Below, one piece after another: positions 1 to 7,319 of a DNA stretch of 9,215 nucleotides. Below the pieces are notes generated by a model that did no database searches, was not told where the DNA came from, and was given only the letters and a program-made list of their open reading frames with translations. This stretch comes from JBBITI01 sp037440885. GTDB taxonomy: Bacteria > Chloroflexota > Dehalococcoidia > Dehalococcoidales > UBA2162. The stretch lies in the NCBI GenBank assembly GCA_037440885.1, contig JBBITI010000090.1, positions 1 through 9,215 of the forward strand, read 5' to 3'. The stretch's first letter is position 1. Each line of letters starts with the position of its first letter. Made by a program: the position numbers and the translations under genes.

Positions 1-146
1 TGGTGCAGGTCTCAGAAAGGACGTCGTGTTTTTGCCCGGTTCTACCCGGACTGGATGAAGAAGAGGCTGAAAGAGAGTCAGGCCGGTGTTTACACTGTGA
101 TTTGCGATTGAAAATGACACCGGTCAAATTCTGGAGCAGTTATTAA
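1..146 (+). CDS. 3' end of an FAD/Fe-S oxidoreductase (GltD-like C-terminus), partial
   Basis: Reading from base 3, the frame is open for 47 codons and stops at TAA 144-146. The last part contains R-C-L-H-C-D-L-R, with Cys codons at 87-89 and 96-98, preceded by an acidic Glu-rich helix (EEEAERES). An 'EA..E..RCLxCD' tail is characteristic of the C-termini of GltD-like NAD(P)H oxidoreductases and related FAD/Fe-S proteins, where the cysteines help bind a 4Fe-4S cluster. The rest of the protein lies outside the window, so cofactors and substrate cannot be stated. The stop is 24 bp before the next start, which suggests co-transcription with the flavoprotein that follows and a possible role as its electron-transfer partner (inference). 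The other two forward frames are open for shorter stretches (stops at 56-58 and 109-111) and carry no recognisable motif. Confidence 0.62.
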   Translation, partial: VQVSERTSCFCPVLPGLDEEEAERESGRCLHCDLRLKMTPVKFWSSY

Positions 147-170
147 CTTTGACGCAGGGGGAGTGAAAAC

Positions 171-1625
171 ATGAATGTAAAAAATCAGGCAGATGTAGTT
201 GTTGTGGGTTCCGGGGCTTCCGGCCTGGCGGCCGCGGTAACGGCTGTCGAAGGCGGAGCAAGCGTAATCGTTTTTGAGAGACAGCGTTCGATCGGAGGCA
301 CTTCTAATTTCTTCAAAGGTACCTTTGCCGTCGAAAGCGATATGCAGCGGGAAAGGTACATTACCCTGACCCGCGACGAAGCTTTTAAAGGCATCATGGA
401 ATACGGCCACTGGCGCAATAATCCCCGGCTGGTCAGAGCGATCGTCGACGAAACAGCAGCTACAATACGGTGGTTGCAAAAAGAGGGAGTGGAGTTCAGT
501 GACGCTACCATCAACATGATCGATGCCCCCCGGACATATCACGTAATCAGGGGCGAGGGAGCGGCAGTCGTGAAGATACTGGCCACCCGGTTAAAAGAGA
601 AGGGGGGAGACATCCGTTTGGGGGCGGCAGCGAAGCGGTTGATCAAAGAGGGGAACCGGATTACCGGGGTAGAGGTGGAAGAGAATGGCGAAGATGTTCC
701 GGTCAGGGCGAAAACCGTCATCATTGCCAGCGGCGGGTTTGCCAACAACAAAGAATGGATCAAAAAGTATTCCGGGCTGGATCTCGGCGTGAACCTGGTG
801 CCGGTGGGCAACGTGGACAAGATGGGTGACGGCATCCGGATGGCCTGGGAAGCGGGGGCGGGGGAGGAGGGGATTGCGACTCTGGAGTTGTTCCGCATCG
901 GCCCGATGGCCCAGGAATTGGGGAAGGGTGGCAGGGTAAGCCTGGCGGTCATCCAGCCTGATCTCTGGGTCAATCAGGCGGGGGAACGTTTCTGCGACGA
1001 GAGCATCACTTTTTACGATACTTCCGAAGGAAATGCCAATGTCCGGCATAAAGAAGGATATACCTACAGCATGTTCGATGATTCAATCGTCAGGCGGATC
1101 ATGGAGCAAGGGATCGACAAGGGAATTACTCCGGAATCTTACCCCGGAGACCGGCCGGCGAATTTCGATAACGATCTCCGCGCAGCTATCCAGAATGCCC
1201 CGACGGAGGTATTCGAAGGTAATTCGGTGGAAGAGCTGGCGGTAAAAACAGGGATAAGCCCCGAAGTTTTGAGAGCGACGGTGGAGGAATATAACCGTTT
1301 CTGCGAGAAATGCCATGACGACCTGTTTGCCAAAGACCCGAAATATCTCCGGCCGCTAAAAGGTCCAAAATACTATGCGGTGAAAGCGCGTACGGTTTTC
1401 CTCGGCACGATGGGAGGGATCAAGGTCAATCACCGGCTGGAGGTGATCGACAAGAAGGAGAAAGCGATTCCGGGTTTATATGCCGCAGGGTATGATGCGG
1501 GAGGAATGTACGGTCATGATTATTGCATGAAGATCGCCTCGGGTTTGTCATCGGCTTTTGCGATGAATTCAGGCCGGATTGCCGGGAAAAGTGCGTTGCA
1601 ATACATAAATCAGGGGGCGAAGTAA
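171..1625 (+). CDS. Soluble fumarate-reductase-like FAD-dependent oxidoreductase
   Basis: A 484-residue flavoprotein of the fumarate reductase/succinate dehydrogenase/3-ketosteroid dehydrogenase superfamily. Such enzymes reduce or form C=C bonds next to activating groups. The N-terminus has the FAD-binding GxGxxG (G13-x-G15-x-x-G18), the ribose-binding acidic residue (E36) and a GGTS stretch near residue 42. The C-terminus has the second FAD-contact region (PGLYAAG, then GG at 444-445). There is no signal peptide, heme motif or membrane segment, so it should be cytoplasmic and needs an external electron carrier. ATG 171 is preceded by AGGGGGAG at 156-163, 7 bp upstream. Compared with flavocytochrome c fumarate reductase as I recall it, E277 (GERFCDE) and R308/R309 may correspond to proton-transfer residues. 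The substrate-binding His (HHTMGG) appears as F410-L411-G412-TMGG, and the clamp Arg (GANR) as GHDY448-451. It is therefore probably not a fumarate reductase, and its substrate is unknown. A promoter and 155 bp separate it from the mutase genes. Confidence 0.82.
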   Translation: MNVKNQADVVVVGSGASGLAAAVTAVEGGASVIVFERQRSIGGTSNFFKGTFAVESDMQRERYITLTRDEAFKGIMEYGHWRNNPRLVRAIVDETAATIRWLQKEGVEFSDATINMIDAPRTYHVIRGEGAAVVKILATRLKEKGGDIRLGAAAKRLIKEGNRITGVEVEENGEDVPVRAKTVIIASGGFANNKEWIKKYSGLDLGVNLVPVGNVDKMGDGIRMAWEAGAGEEGIATLELFRIGPMAQELGKGGRVSLAVIQPDLWVNQAGERFCDESITFYDTSEGNANVRHKEGYTYSMFDDSIVRRIMEQGIDKGITPESYPGDRPANFDNDLRAAIQNAPTEVFEGNSVEELAVKTGISPEVLRATVEEYNRFCEKCHDDLFAKDPKYLRPLKGPKYYAVKARTVFLGTMGGIKVNHRLEVIDKKEKAIPGLYAAGYDAGGMYGHDYCMKIASGLSSAFAMNSGRIAGKSALQYINQGAK

Positions 1626-1639
1626 GGGCAGTCGAATAT

Positions 1640-1654
1640 TGTTTTTCAAAAACA
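1640..1654. repeat. 15-bp AT-rich perfect inverted repeat after the flavoprotein gene
   Basis: TGTTTTT-C-AAAAACA lies 15 bp after the flavoprotein stop codon. The arms are perfect, but only one base separates them and they are nearly all A/T. A stable RNA hairpin is therefore unlikely, and no T-run follows as in a rho-independent terminator. It could be a protein-binding operator or chance in an AT-rich intergenic stretch. Confidence 0.25.
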
Positions 1655-1696
1655 GCGGTTCATTTTATATATATCTAGTAGGATGGTCACATGGGA

Positions 1697-1725
1697 TTGA
1701 CTTTTAAACAGGGCTAAACTATAAT
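1697..1725 (+). promoter_or_regulatory. Near-consensus sigma-A/sigma-70 promoter for the mutase operon
   Basis: TTGACT (1697-1702, 5 of 6 to the -35 consensus) and TATAAT (1720-1725, perfect -10) are separated by 17 bp, the optimal spacing. An AT-rich run (1661-1677) lies upstream and could act as an UP element. The predicted start of transcription is near 1732, giving a 5' leader of about 50 nt before the E-subunit ATG. It lies in the longest intergenic space of the window. No later gap in the cluster has a promoter of comparable quality, so it probably drives the genes from 1781 to the end of the window as one operon. No clear operator or riboswitch structure is visible in the short leader. 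Confidence 0.75.
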
Positions 1726-1780
1726 GCCGACGACAGTACAAGAGTGCCGGGCGATATTATACAACCGATAAGGAGGGCCT

Positions 1781-3245
1781 ATGGCTGAGAAGAAATTAAG
1801 AGTCCAGAACAAGAAGATCGATGACGAGCTTTCGTTGCGGCGGCGGCGGGCTGTCCTGGATGAATGGCCGACCGGCAAGGAGGTCGATTTTGAAGAAGCG
1901 GTAGCGTATCAAAAAAGCCTGCCGGACAGCAAGATCTGGTGGAAGGTCATGACCAAACTGGAACAAGAATGCCGGATGAGTGTTTTTCCGCGAGCCGGCA
2001 CGCCGATCCTGGAGGATATGATCAGCCTTTGCCAGTCAATGGTTAATTCCGGGGTGGTATTGATACCGGTCACGACCGACAGCTACACCCGGGCCCGGCA
2101 ATACGAAAAGGTGGAGCAGATTTTACAGGAATGTTATAAAACGGGAAAGCCCCTGCTCAACGGTTTCCCGGTCATCAACTACGGGGTAAAAAAGACCCGC
2201 AAGCTGATCGAAAGCTGCGATGCAGCCTTCAGCCCGAGAGGCGCCGGCGGTGAAATCGCGATCGCCTCCGGGATGACTACAGCCGGGGGCGGGCTCGGTT
2301 TCTTGGGATTCGGCAGTTATGCCAAGCGGACGACGGTCCGCGAACTGGTGGCGATGAGCCAGAGCGGGATGCGTACAGTAGGCTGGTACGCCGACCGGGG
2401 CGTGATTCTCTGTACCGATTTACACGGCTGGCTGCCGGGCGGGCCGTTCCCGCTCAGTGTCAATATTGCCTGTCTGATCATCGAAGCGGTCACTGCTGCG
2501 GAGCAGGGCCAGTTGGCCCTCTATCCGCTGGTGCATTGCATGGGTAATATGACCCAGGATCTCGCCTGGATACGGCTAGCGCCCAGATTGATCCGGGAAT
2601 ACCTGGATAAATTCGGTTACACAAAGTGCATGATCGTCGGTACTTGCCCGTCACAGACTCCGCTTTTTCCGGTGGCGCAGGACCTGGGCGGGGCTTTTGC
2701 CTACTTGTGTTATATTGCGATGATCGGTTCCCTGGCGAAATGCAACGCCGTCGACCTGCGGACCATTGATGAAGGAGCCGGGGTACCAACCAAAGAGGCG
2801 CATACCATGAGCTACCGGGCGGCCAAGTGGATCTTCGACGTGATAAGGGAACAGCGCATCGAGATCGATGTCAAGGGGGTAGCCGAGGAGGAGAAGATCA
2901 CCGAGATCGAAGTCCGCGCGATCCTCGACCGGATACTGGACCTGGGCGACGGTGATATCGTGGAAGGCACCGCCCGGGCGGTGGAGACGGGAGTGCTAGA
3001 CTCGCCGTGGAGCCCCAATGTCAATGTAAAAGATCAGGTACTGGGAGTCCGGGATGCGAAAGGAGCCTGCCGCTACCTGGAGTTTGGCAATCTGCCGATA
3101 CCGGAAGAGATAAAGGACTTCCACCGGCAGAAAATCGCCGAAAGAGAAAAGATCCAGGGCAAGAAAGCAGACTACTATGCGGCTGTCCGGGATCTCTGGG
3201 GTCTCAGCAAAGGGAAAATGGTCGGCCTGCCGCCTTATGACAAAT
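1781..3245 (+). CDS. Glutamate (methylaspartate) mutase-like E subunit, 3' end lost in gap
   Basis: Catalytic TIM-barrel subunit of an adenosylcobalamin-dependent carbon-skeleton mutase; 488 residues are visible before the N run. Family landmarks are EWPTGKEVD (about 28-36), PRAG with R71, DSYTR with R104, LLNGFP..NYGVK, a glycine-rich AGGGLG..SYAK block (168-182), CMGNM..D, VPTKEA and CRYLEFGN near the C-terminus. Against clostridial GlmE (recalled), R71, R104 and R153 match the three substrate-carboxylate arginines (R66, R100, R149). R327 and E331 match the coenzyme-ribose contacts K326 and E330. The amine-contacting E171 appears as A168, Y177 as F174, and about 7 residues are missing between R153 and A168. 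The substrate is therefore probably a dicarboxylate other than glutamate. ATG 1781 follows AAGGAGGG (1770-1777). The last visible residues (GKMVGLPPYDK) sit where GlmE ends, so the stop codon must be in the gap. Reading through the N's to the TAA at 3305 is an artefact. Confidence 0.88.
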
Positions 3246-3293
3246 NNNNNNNNNNNNNNNNNNNNNNNNNNNNNNNNNNNNNNNNNNNNNNNN
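3246..3293. other. Assembly gap (48 N)
   Basis: 48 consecutive undetermined bases at the junction of the mutase E and S genes. It hides the stop codon of the E subunit and the ribosome binding site, start codon and first few codons of the S subunit. Only a handful of residues are missing from either protein compared with the family, so a real gap of about this size is plausible. The exact number may still be a placeholder. The two genes are in different frames if 48 is correct. Confidence 0.97.
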
Positions 3294-3708
3294 ACCGACA
3301 GTCATAACCGGAACCGTGGGCATGGATGCCCATGTTATTGGCACCAAGGTTTTATCACGGGCACTCAAGGATGCCGGGTTTAACGTGGTAGCCCTGGGCA
3401 TGCAGGTATCTCCGGAGGAGTTCATCCGGGTAGCCCAGGAAACGGATGCCCGGGCGATATTGATGTCTTCGTTATACGGCATGGCGGAAATGGACCTGAA
3501 GGGTTTCAAGGAGAAGATGCAGGAGGCCGGATTGAGCGAGGTCCTGCTTTATATCGGCGGTATTTTGGGTATCGGCCGGCATGATTTCAAAGAAGATGAG
3601 ATCAAGTACAAGGCGCTTGGTTTCGACCGGGTTTATCCTCCCGAAACTGACCTGGATGTCGCCATCAAAGACCTCCGGCATGACCTGAAGGCTAGAGGGG
3701 CGGAGTAA
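3294..3708 (+). CDS. Methylaspartate mutase-like S subunit (B12-binding), 5' end lost in gap
   Basis: Small cobalamin-binding subunit that pairs with the E subunit. It has a Rossmann-like fold that carries the coenzyme base-off, with a histidine replacing dimethylbenzimidazole on cobalt. The motif D-A-H-V-I-G (codons 3325-3342) is the canonical DxHxxG, and the later SSLYG and YIGG segments match the Ser and GG parts of the B12-binding signature. The end (GFDRVYPPET) is typical of the S subunits. In-frame sequence upstream (PTVITGTVG, from 3295) aligns with the first beta-strand of GlmS. The true start is therefore in the N run, about 3-5 codons earlier, and the GTG at 3316 is an internal codon that would remove that strand. 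137 residues are visible, matching the usual family size of about 137. The next gene starts 23 bp after the stop. Confidence 0.9.
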
Positions 3709-3731
3709 AGACGTCTCTGCCCGGAGTATTG

Positions 3732-5099
3732 ATGGATAAAATCAGGTTACTCATCGATTTTGGAAGCACTTTTACCAAAGTGGTAGCCGTCGATCTGGAA
3801 AAAGAAGACGTAGCTGCGGTTGCGCGGGTTTCGTCTACAGTGGACACTGATATCACGATCGGTCTGGAACGGGCTTTCAGAGTCATTGAAGCCGATATCA
3901 AGATTGGCGAGCGGGAAAGAAAGAAGGCTATGGCTTGCAGCAGCGCCGCCGGCGGATTGCGTATGGTTTGCGTTGGGTTTGTACCGGAACTGACCAGCGA
4001 AGCAGCGAACCGGGCAGCGCTGGGCGCGGGTGCGAAAGTGGTCGGTCGTTATTCCTATCAACTCACTAATCATGAAGCAGAAGAGATCGAGAGAATAGCA
4101 CCCGACATCTTGCTTTTAGCCGGAGGAACCGACGGCGGAAACGAAAAAGTCATTGTGCACAATGCCGCGGTGGTGGCCAGGTCAAACCATGCGATCAAGA
4201 ATATCGTAGTTGCCGGTAACAAAGCGACCCACGATAAGATAAAAACCATTTTCAGCGAATTCCCGGGGAAAGTGTTTTTTACCCGAAACGTGATGCCGGA
4301 GATCGGTAAACTCGATGTCGAACCGTGTAATCGCGAAATCAGAGAGATCTTCATCAAGCATATAATCGAGGCTAAAGGCATTGCCAAGGCAAGGTCGATG
4401 ATCGAGGATGTCATTATGCCCACTCCCTCGGCGGGCCTGGAAGCAGCGAGGTTAATTGCCCAGGGATGTAAAGGGGTCAGTGGCCTGGGTGAGTTACTGG
4501 TTGTCGATGTGGGAGGAGCGACAACCAATGTCCATTCGATCGCCACCGGAAAACCGACCGGCAATGCGATTGTCCTGGACCATCTGCCGGAGCCTTATGT
4601 GAAAAGGACAGTGGAGGGTGACATTGGCCTGAAATACAATATTGCCACGCTGGAAGAACTGGCCCGGGAACGGGAAAAACCGACGGACTTCGATATCGTG
4701 GTGAAGCGGTTTTACAGCGGGAAACTTCCGGAGAGTGATATCGAGCTTATGTGTCACGACATCATGTCCCGGATCGCCGTTGAAACAGCAGTCAGCCGGC
4801 ATGTCGGCAGATTGGAAATAGTATATGGACCTTCCGGGGAAATCTTTGTCCAGAGAGGAAAAGATTTAACCCAGATCAAGACCGTAATCGGGACAGGCGG
4901 TGGTATCATCTTTGCGGCAGATCCGCGCCGTGTGCTGGAAGGAGCGCTCTATCAGGAAGAAAACAGTACAATCTTGAAGCCAAAAGCGCCGACCCTGCTC
5001 GTGGATGAATGCTATATATTTTATGCTGTTGGCCTGTTAAGCCAGGTTGAACCGGCGAAAGCTTTGAATGTGATAAAGAAGCATTTAAGGAAAGTGTAG
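3732..5099 (+). CDS. MutL/GlmL-type mutase-reactivating ATPase
   Basis: A 455-residue member of the GlmL/MutL family, found with glutamate-mutase-type enzymes. It belongs to the actin/Hsp70-like (ASKHA) ATPases and is thought to release damaged cobalamin and reactivate the mutase. Visible motifs are the phosphate-1 loop DFGSTFTK (residues 9-16), CSSAAGGL (69-76), LLAGGTDGGN, MPTP (229-232), the phosphate-2 loop DVGGATTNVHS (259-269), EPYVKRTVEGD and a late glycine-rich GTGGGI segment. The length is normal for the family. I chose ATG 3732 because CGGAG (3722-3726) lies 5 bp upstream. A TTG at 3729 in the same frame would add one residue and is the less likely start. It follows the S subunit by 23 bp. 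Its presence argues that the E/S pair is a working AdoCbl enzyme. Confidence 0.9.
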   Translation: MDKIRLLIDFGSTFTKVVAVDLEKEDVAAVARVSSTVDTDITIGLERAFRVIEADIKIGERERKKAMACSSAAGGLRMVCVGFVPELTSEAANRAALGAGAKVVGRYSYQLTNHEAEEIERIAPDILLLAGGTDGGNEKVIVHNAAVVARSNHAIKNIVVAGNKATHDKIKTIFSEFPGKVFFTRNVMPEIGKLDVEPCNREIREIFIKHIIEAKGIAKARSMIEDVIMPTPSAGLEAARLIAQGCKGVSGLGELLVVDVGGATTNVHSIATGKPTGNAIVLDHLPEPYVKRTVEGDIGLKYNIATLEELAREREKPTDFDIVVKRFYSGKLPESDIELMCHDIMSRIAVETAVSRHVGRLEIVYGPSGEIFVQRGKDLTQIKTVIGTGGGIIFAADPRRVLEGALYQEENSTILKPKAPTLLVDECYIFYAVGLLSQVEPAKALNVIKKHLRKV

Positions 5100-5102
5100 C
5101 CA

Positions 5103-5126
5103 GCCTGCGGGTACAGGCGTTTTATT
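5103..5126 (+). terminator. Weak terminator- or attenuator-like hairpin after the MutL gene
   Basis: GCCTG (5103-5107) and CAGGC (5114-5118) can form a 5-bp stem with a 6-base loop, followed by GTTTTATTA. The stem is short and the T-tract is interrupted. At most it would partly reduce read-through from the mutase genes into the SDR and CoA-transferase genes. It could equally be chance. Confidence 0.25.
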
Positions 5127-5149
5127 AAAACTGGCCAAGGAGGGTAATC

Positions 5150-6004
5150 ATGCCAGATCTGGATGGGAAAGTCGCCCTGGTTACCGGGGCGGCCAGCAAG
5201 AGGGGTATGGGACACCGGGTAGCTGTCCGTTTAGCCCAGGAAGGAGCGAACGTGGCGGTGATGGATAAATTCGCCAATCCGAAAAGTATCTGGCCTGGCG
5301 ATGAAAACTGGGTCGGACTCGAGGAGGTGGTTGCCGAGATAAAACAAACAGGACGGCAGGGCCTGGTTTTGATTGCAGACGTCAGCAACGAAACGGAAGT
5401 AAATGCGGCTGTGGCAAAAACGATAGCACAATTAGGCAAGATCGATATTTTAGTCCACTGCGGGGGCATTCGCGGGGCGATGACTACGCCGATTATCGAT
5501 CTTCCGGCTGCGGATTGGCAGGCGATCCTGGATATCAACCTCACCGGTTCCTTTTTGATTGCCAAGGCGGTAGCGAAAACCATGATTCCGGATGGACAGG
5601 GTAAAAAGATTGTCCTGATCGGTTCCAAGGCGGCTACCGAGGGGTACCGGGGGAGCGCGGGATATTGTGCTTCGAAACACGGTGTGCTCGGCCTGGGGCG
5701 GACGCTAGCCCTGGAGTTAGCCCCGTACAAGATCAACGTAAATGTGATTAACCCGGGCGCCTTTGATACCAACCTGAGGGACAGTGCCATCGAGGCTCGT
5801 GCCCGGGCGCAGGGTCTGACAGTAGCTGAAATGTTGAAGAAAGAAGCCGAGAATCCCCGGCCGGCAGCTACCGGACCGGCGGCAAACATTCCCCTCGGTC
5901 GCATGGGGACACCGGAAGATATCGCCAATCTAGTATTGTTCCTGGTCTCGGAACGGGCCAGTTACATTACCGGAGAGATGATCGACATCGATGGCGGGGT
6001 ATAG
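5150..6004 (+). CDS. Short-chain dehydrogenase/reductase (SDR), probable hydroxyacyl dehydrogenase
   Basis: A 284-residue classical SDR that would oxidise a secondary alcohol or reduce a ketone with a nicotinamide cofactor. The Rossmann motif begins at TGAASKRGMG (12-21). D39 at the end of the second strand suggests NAD(H) rather than NADP(H). The catalytic tetrad is complete: N130 (DINLTG), S159 (IGSKAA), Y172 and K176 (YCASK). The usual NNAG motif reads H-C-G-G here. The C-terminal substrate region is somewhat extended (about 205-245), and the protein ends in the usual GEMIDIDGG. ATG 5150 has an excellent AAGGAGGG site at 5137-5144. Its place between a B12 mutase and CoA-transferases suggests a 3-hydroxyacyl-CoA or hydroxy-acid dehydrogenase, a role like that of SDR subunits in anaerobic benzylsuccinate beta-oxidation. 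The substrate is inference. Confidence 0.85.
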   Translation: MPDLDGKVALVTGAASKRGMGHRVAVRLAQEGANVAVMDKFANPKSIWPGDENWVGLEEVVAEIKQTGRQGLVLIADVSNETEVNAAVAKTIAQLGKIDILVHCGGIRGAMTTPIIDLPAADWQAILDINLTGSFLIAKAVAKTMIPDGQGKKIVLIGSKAATEGYRGSAGYCASKHGVLGLGRTLALELAPYKINVNVINPGAFDTNLRDSAIEARARAQGLTVAEMLKKEAENPRPAATGPAANIPLGRMGTPEDIANLVLFLVSERASYITGEMIDIDGGV

Positions 6005-6071
6005 TCTGTCAGCGACTCTGACCAACTGTTTTTAATCAGATACTGAAATAACCCATCCCGGGAGAAGAGAG

Positions 6072-7307
6072 ATGCTGAAAGGATGCCGGGCATTGGATCT
6101 GACCGATCAAAACGGCTATTTATGCGGAAAAATATTAGCTGACCTGGGAGTTGACGTGATCAAGGTGGAACCGCCCTGCGGTGACCCGGGAAGGAATACC
6201 GGTCCTTACTGGAAAGATGATCCCAATCCGGAAAAAAGTCTCTACTGGTTTGCCTACAACACGAACAAACGGGGAATTACCTTGAATCTGGACAGCGCTG
6301 ACGGTCGTGCCATATTCAAGTTACTGGCGGCAAAAGCAGACTTCGTCATCGAAAGTCATGCGCCCGGATACCTGGATAATCTAGGGATCGGTTACCAGTC
6401 GTTATCAGAACTAAACCCTGGTATCATCATGACTTCGATCACTCCTTTCGGCCAGACCGGGCCTTACAGTAATTACCAGGTTACAGATATTGTAGTGACC
6501 GGAATGTCAGGAATTCTGTACCAGAACGGAGCGGCGGATCGCCCTCCGGTCAATATGAGTGTTCCCCAGGCTTGCCTGATGGCCGGGGCGGATGCGGCGG
6601 TGGGAACGATGCTGGCTTATTACCACCGGGAGCAGACCGGTGCCGGTCAGCAGGTGGATGTTTCGATGCAGCAGAGTACTGCCTGGTTCCAGGCGAATGC
6701 CCTTCCGATCTGGGAAATCAACAAGGCTGTTCTCAGGAGGGCGGGGGCTGCCCGGTCCGGGACCAGCCGGGATGATACCGGGCAACGTCAGATGTGGGAG
6801 TGCAAAGACGGGCTGGTGTTTTTTGTGGTTATCGGAGGGAAACAGGGAGCGAAGACATTAAGTTCACTGGTGAAATGGATGGACAGCGAGGGTATGGCGA
6901 CCGATTTTCTGCGCTCTATTGACTGGGACACATTCGATATGTGGAAAGTAACCCGGGATGTGATTGCCCGGATCAACGAACCGGTAAGTGCGTTCTTTAA
7001 AAAGCATACCAGGGCAGAATTGCTCCAGGGTGCAACGATGAAAAATATTTCGGTATGTCCGCTCTCCGGCATGAAAGATTTGCTCGATGATCCGGGCCTT
7101 CGATACAGGAATTTCTGGGTGGAAATTGAGCATCCGGAGCTAAATTCCCGCATTCCGTATCCCGGAGCGTTTATACGTTCTTCTGAAGAGAAACTGGTTA
7201 CTCGTACTCGTGCCCCGCTGATCGGTGAACATAATAAGGCGGTTTACCAGGAGATCGGCTTGACCGCAGCAGACCGGGTGGTTTTGAAAGAAGCCGGTAT
7301 CATCTAG
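6072..7307 (+). CDS. Family III (CaiB/BaiF) CoA-transferase, likely non-catalytic partner
   Basis: A 411-residue family III CoA-transferase, which normally moves CoA between carboxylic acids through an aspartyl-CoA intermediate. Family features are ADLGVDVIKVEPP.GDPGR near the N-terminus, NTNKRGITLNL, ITPFGQTGPY, the REQTGAGQQVDVSM segment, and a small C-terminal domain ending in IGEHN. In the catalytic region (SVPQACLMAGADAAVG), the position of the nucleophilic Asp (D169 in formyl-CoA transferase) is taken by C168. The spacing to the downstream H-R-E-Q-T-G segment is identical to that in the neighbouring paralogue. The subunit may therefore be structural or hold the acyl partner, with the next gene supplying catalysis, as in two-subunit enzymes such as succinyl-CoA:benzylsuccinate CoA-transferase (similar lengths). 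GGGAG at 6060-6064 precedes the ATG by 7 bp, and the gene ends 12 bp before the next. Confidence 0.87.
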   Translation: MLKGCRALDLTDQNGYLCGKILADLGVDVIKVEPPCGDPGRNTGPYWKDDPNPEKSLYWFAYNTNKRGITLNLDSADGRAIFKLLAAKADFVIESHAPGYLDNLGIGYQSLSELNPGIIMTSITPFGQTGPYSNYQVTDIVVTGMSGILYQNGAADRPPVNMSVPQACLMAGADAAVGTMLAYYHREQTGAGQQVDVSMQQSTAWFQANALPIWEINKAVLRRAGAARSGTSRDDTGQRQMWECKDGLVFFVVIGGKQGAKTLSSLVKWMDSEGMATDFLRSIDWDTFDMWKVTRDVIARINEPVSAFFKKHTRAELLQGATMKNISVCPLSGMKDLLDDPGLRYRNFWVEIEHPELNSRIPYPGAFIRSSEEKLVTRTRAPLIGEHNKAVYQEIGLTAADRVVLKEAGII

Positions 7308-7319
7308 AAGGAGTTCGCC

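Noticed and set aside
1..111. Open frame from base 1 to TGA 109-111 as the end of the upstream gene
   Set aside because: The frame starting at base 3 carries the recognisable RCLHCD motif and ends closer to the next gene; both frames cannot be the upstream gene.
3316..3318. GTG as the start codon of the mutase S subunit
   Set aside because: In-frame codons upstream encode the conserved first beta-strand of the family (PTVITGTVG), so the start must lie in the N gap.
3729..3731. TTG start for the MutL-type ATPase
   Set aside because: ATG 3732 is the very next codon and has good spacing from CGGAG; TTG is the weaker start.
1781..5099. Annotation as a classical glutamate fermentation (methylaspartate) operon
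   Set aside because: No methylaspartase is visible, the gene order differs, the amine-contacting glutamate appears lost, and the downstream genes belong to CoA-ester metabolism. The homology is real but the substrate assignment is not supported.
5125..5928. 267-codon open frame on the minus strand, opposite the SDR gene
   Set aside because: It is a shadow of the SDR reading frame in GC-biased sequence. It has no recognisable motif and no ribosome binding site, while the + strand protein has a full SDR motif set.
6018..6044. Possible promoter CTGACC/GATACT between the SDR and the first CoA-transferase
   Set aside because: Both boxes are weak matches and the 15-bp spacing is too short.
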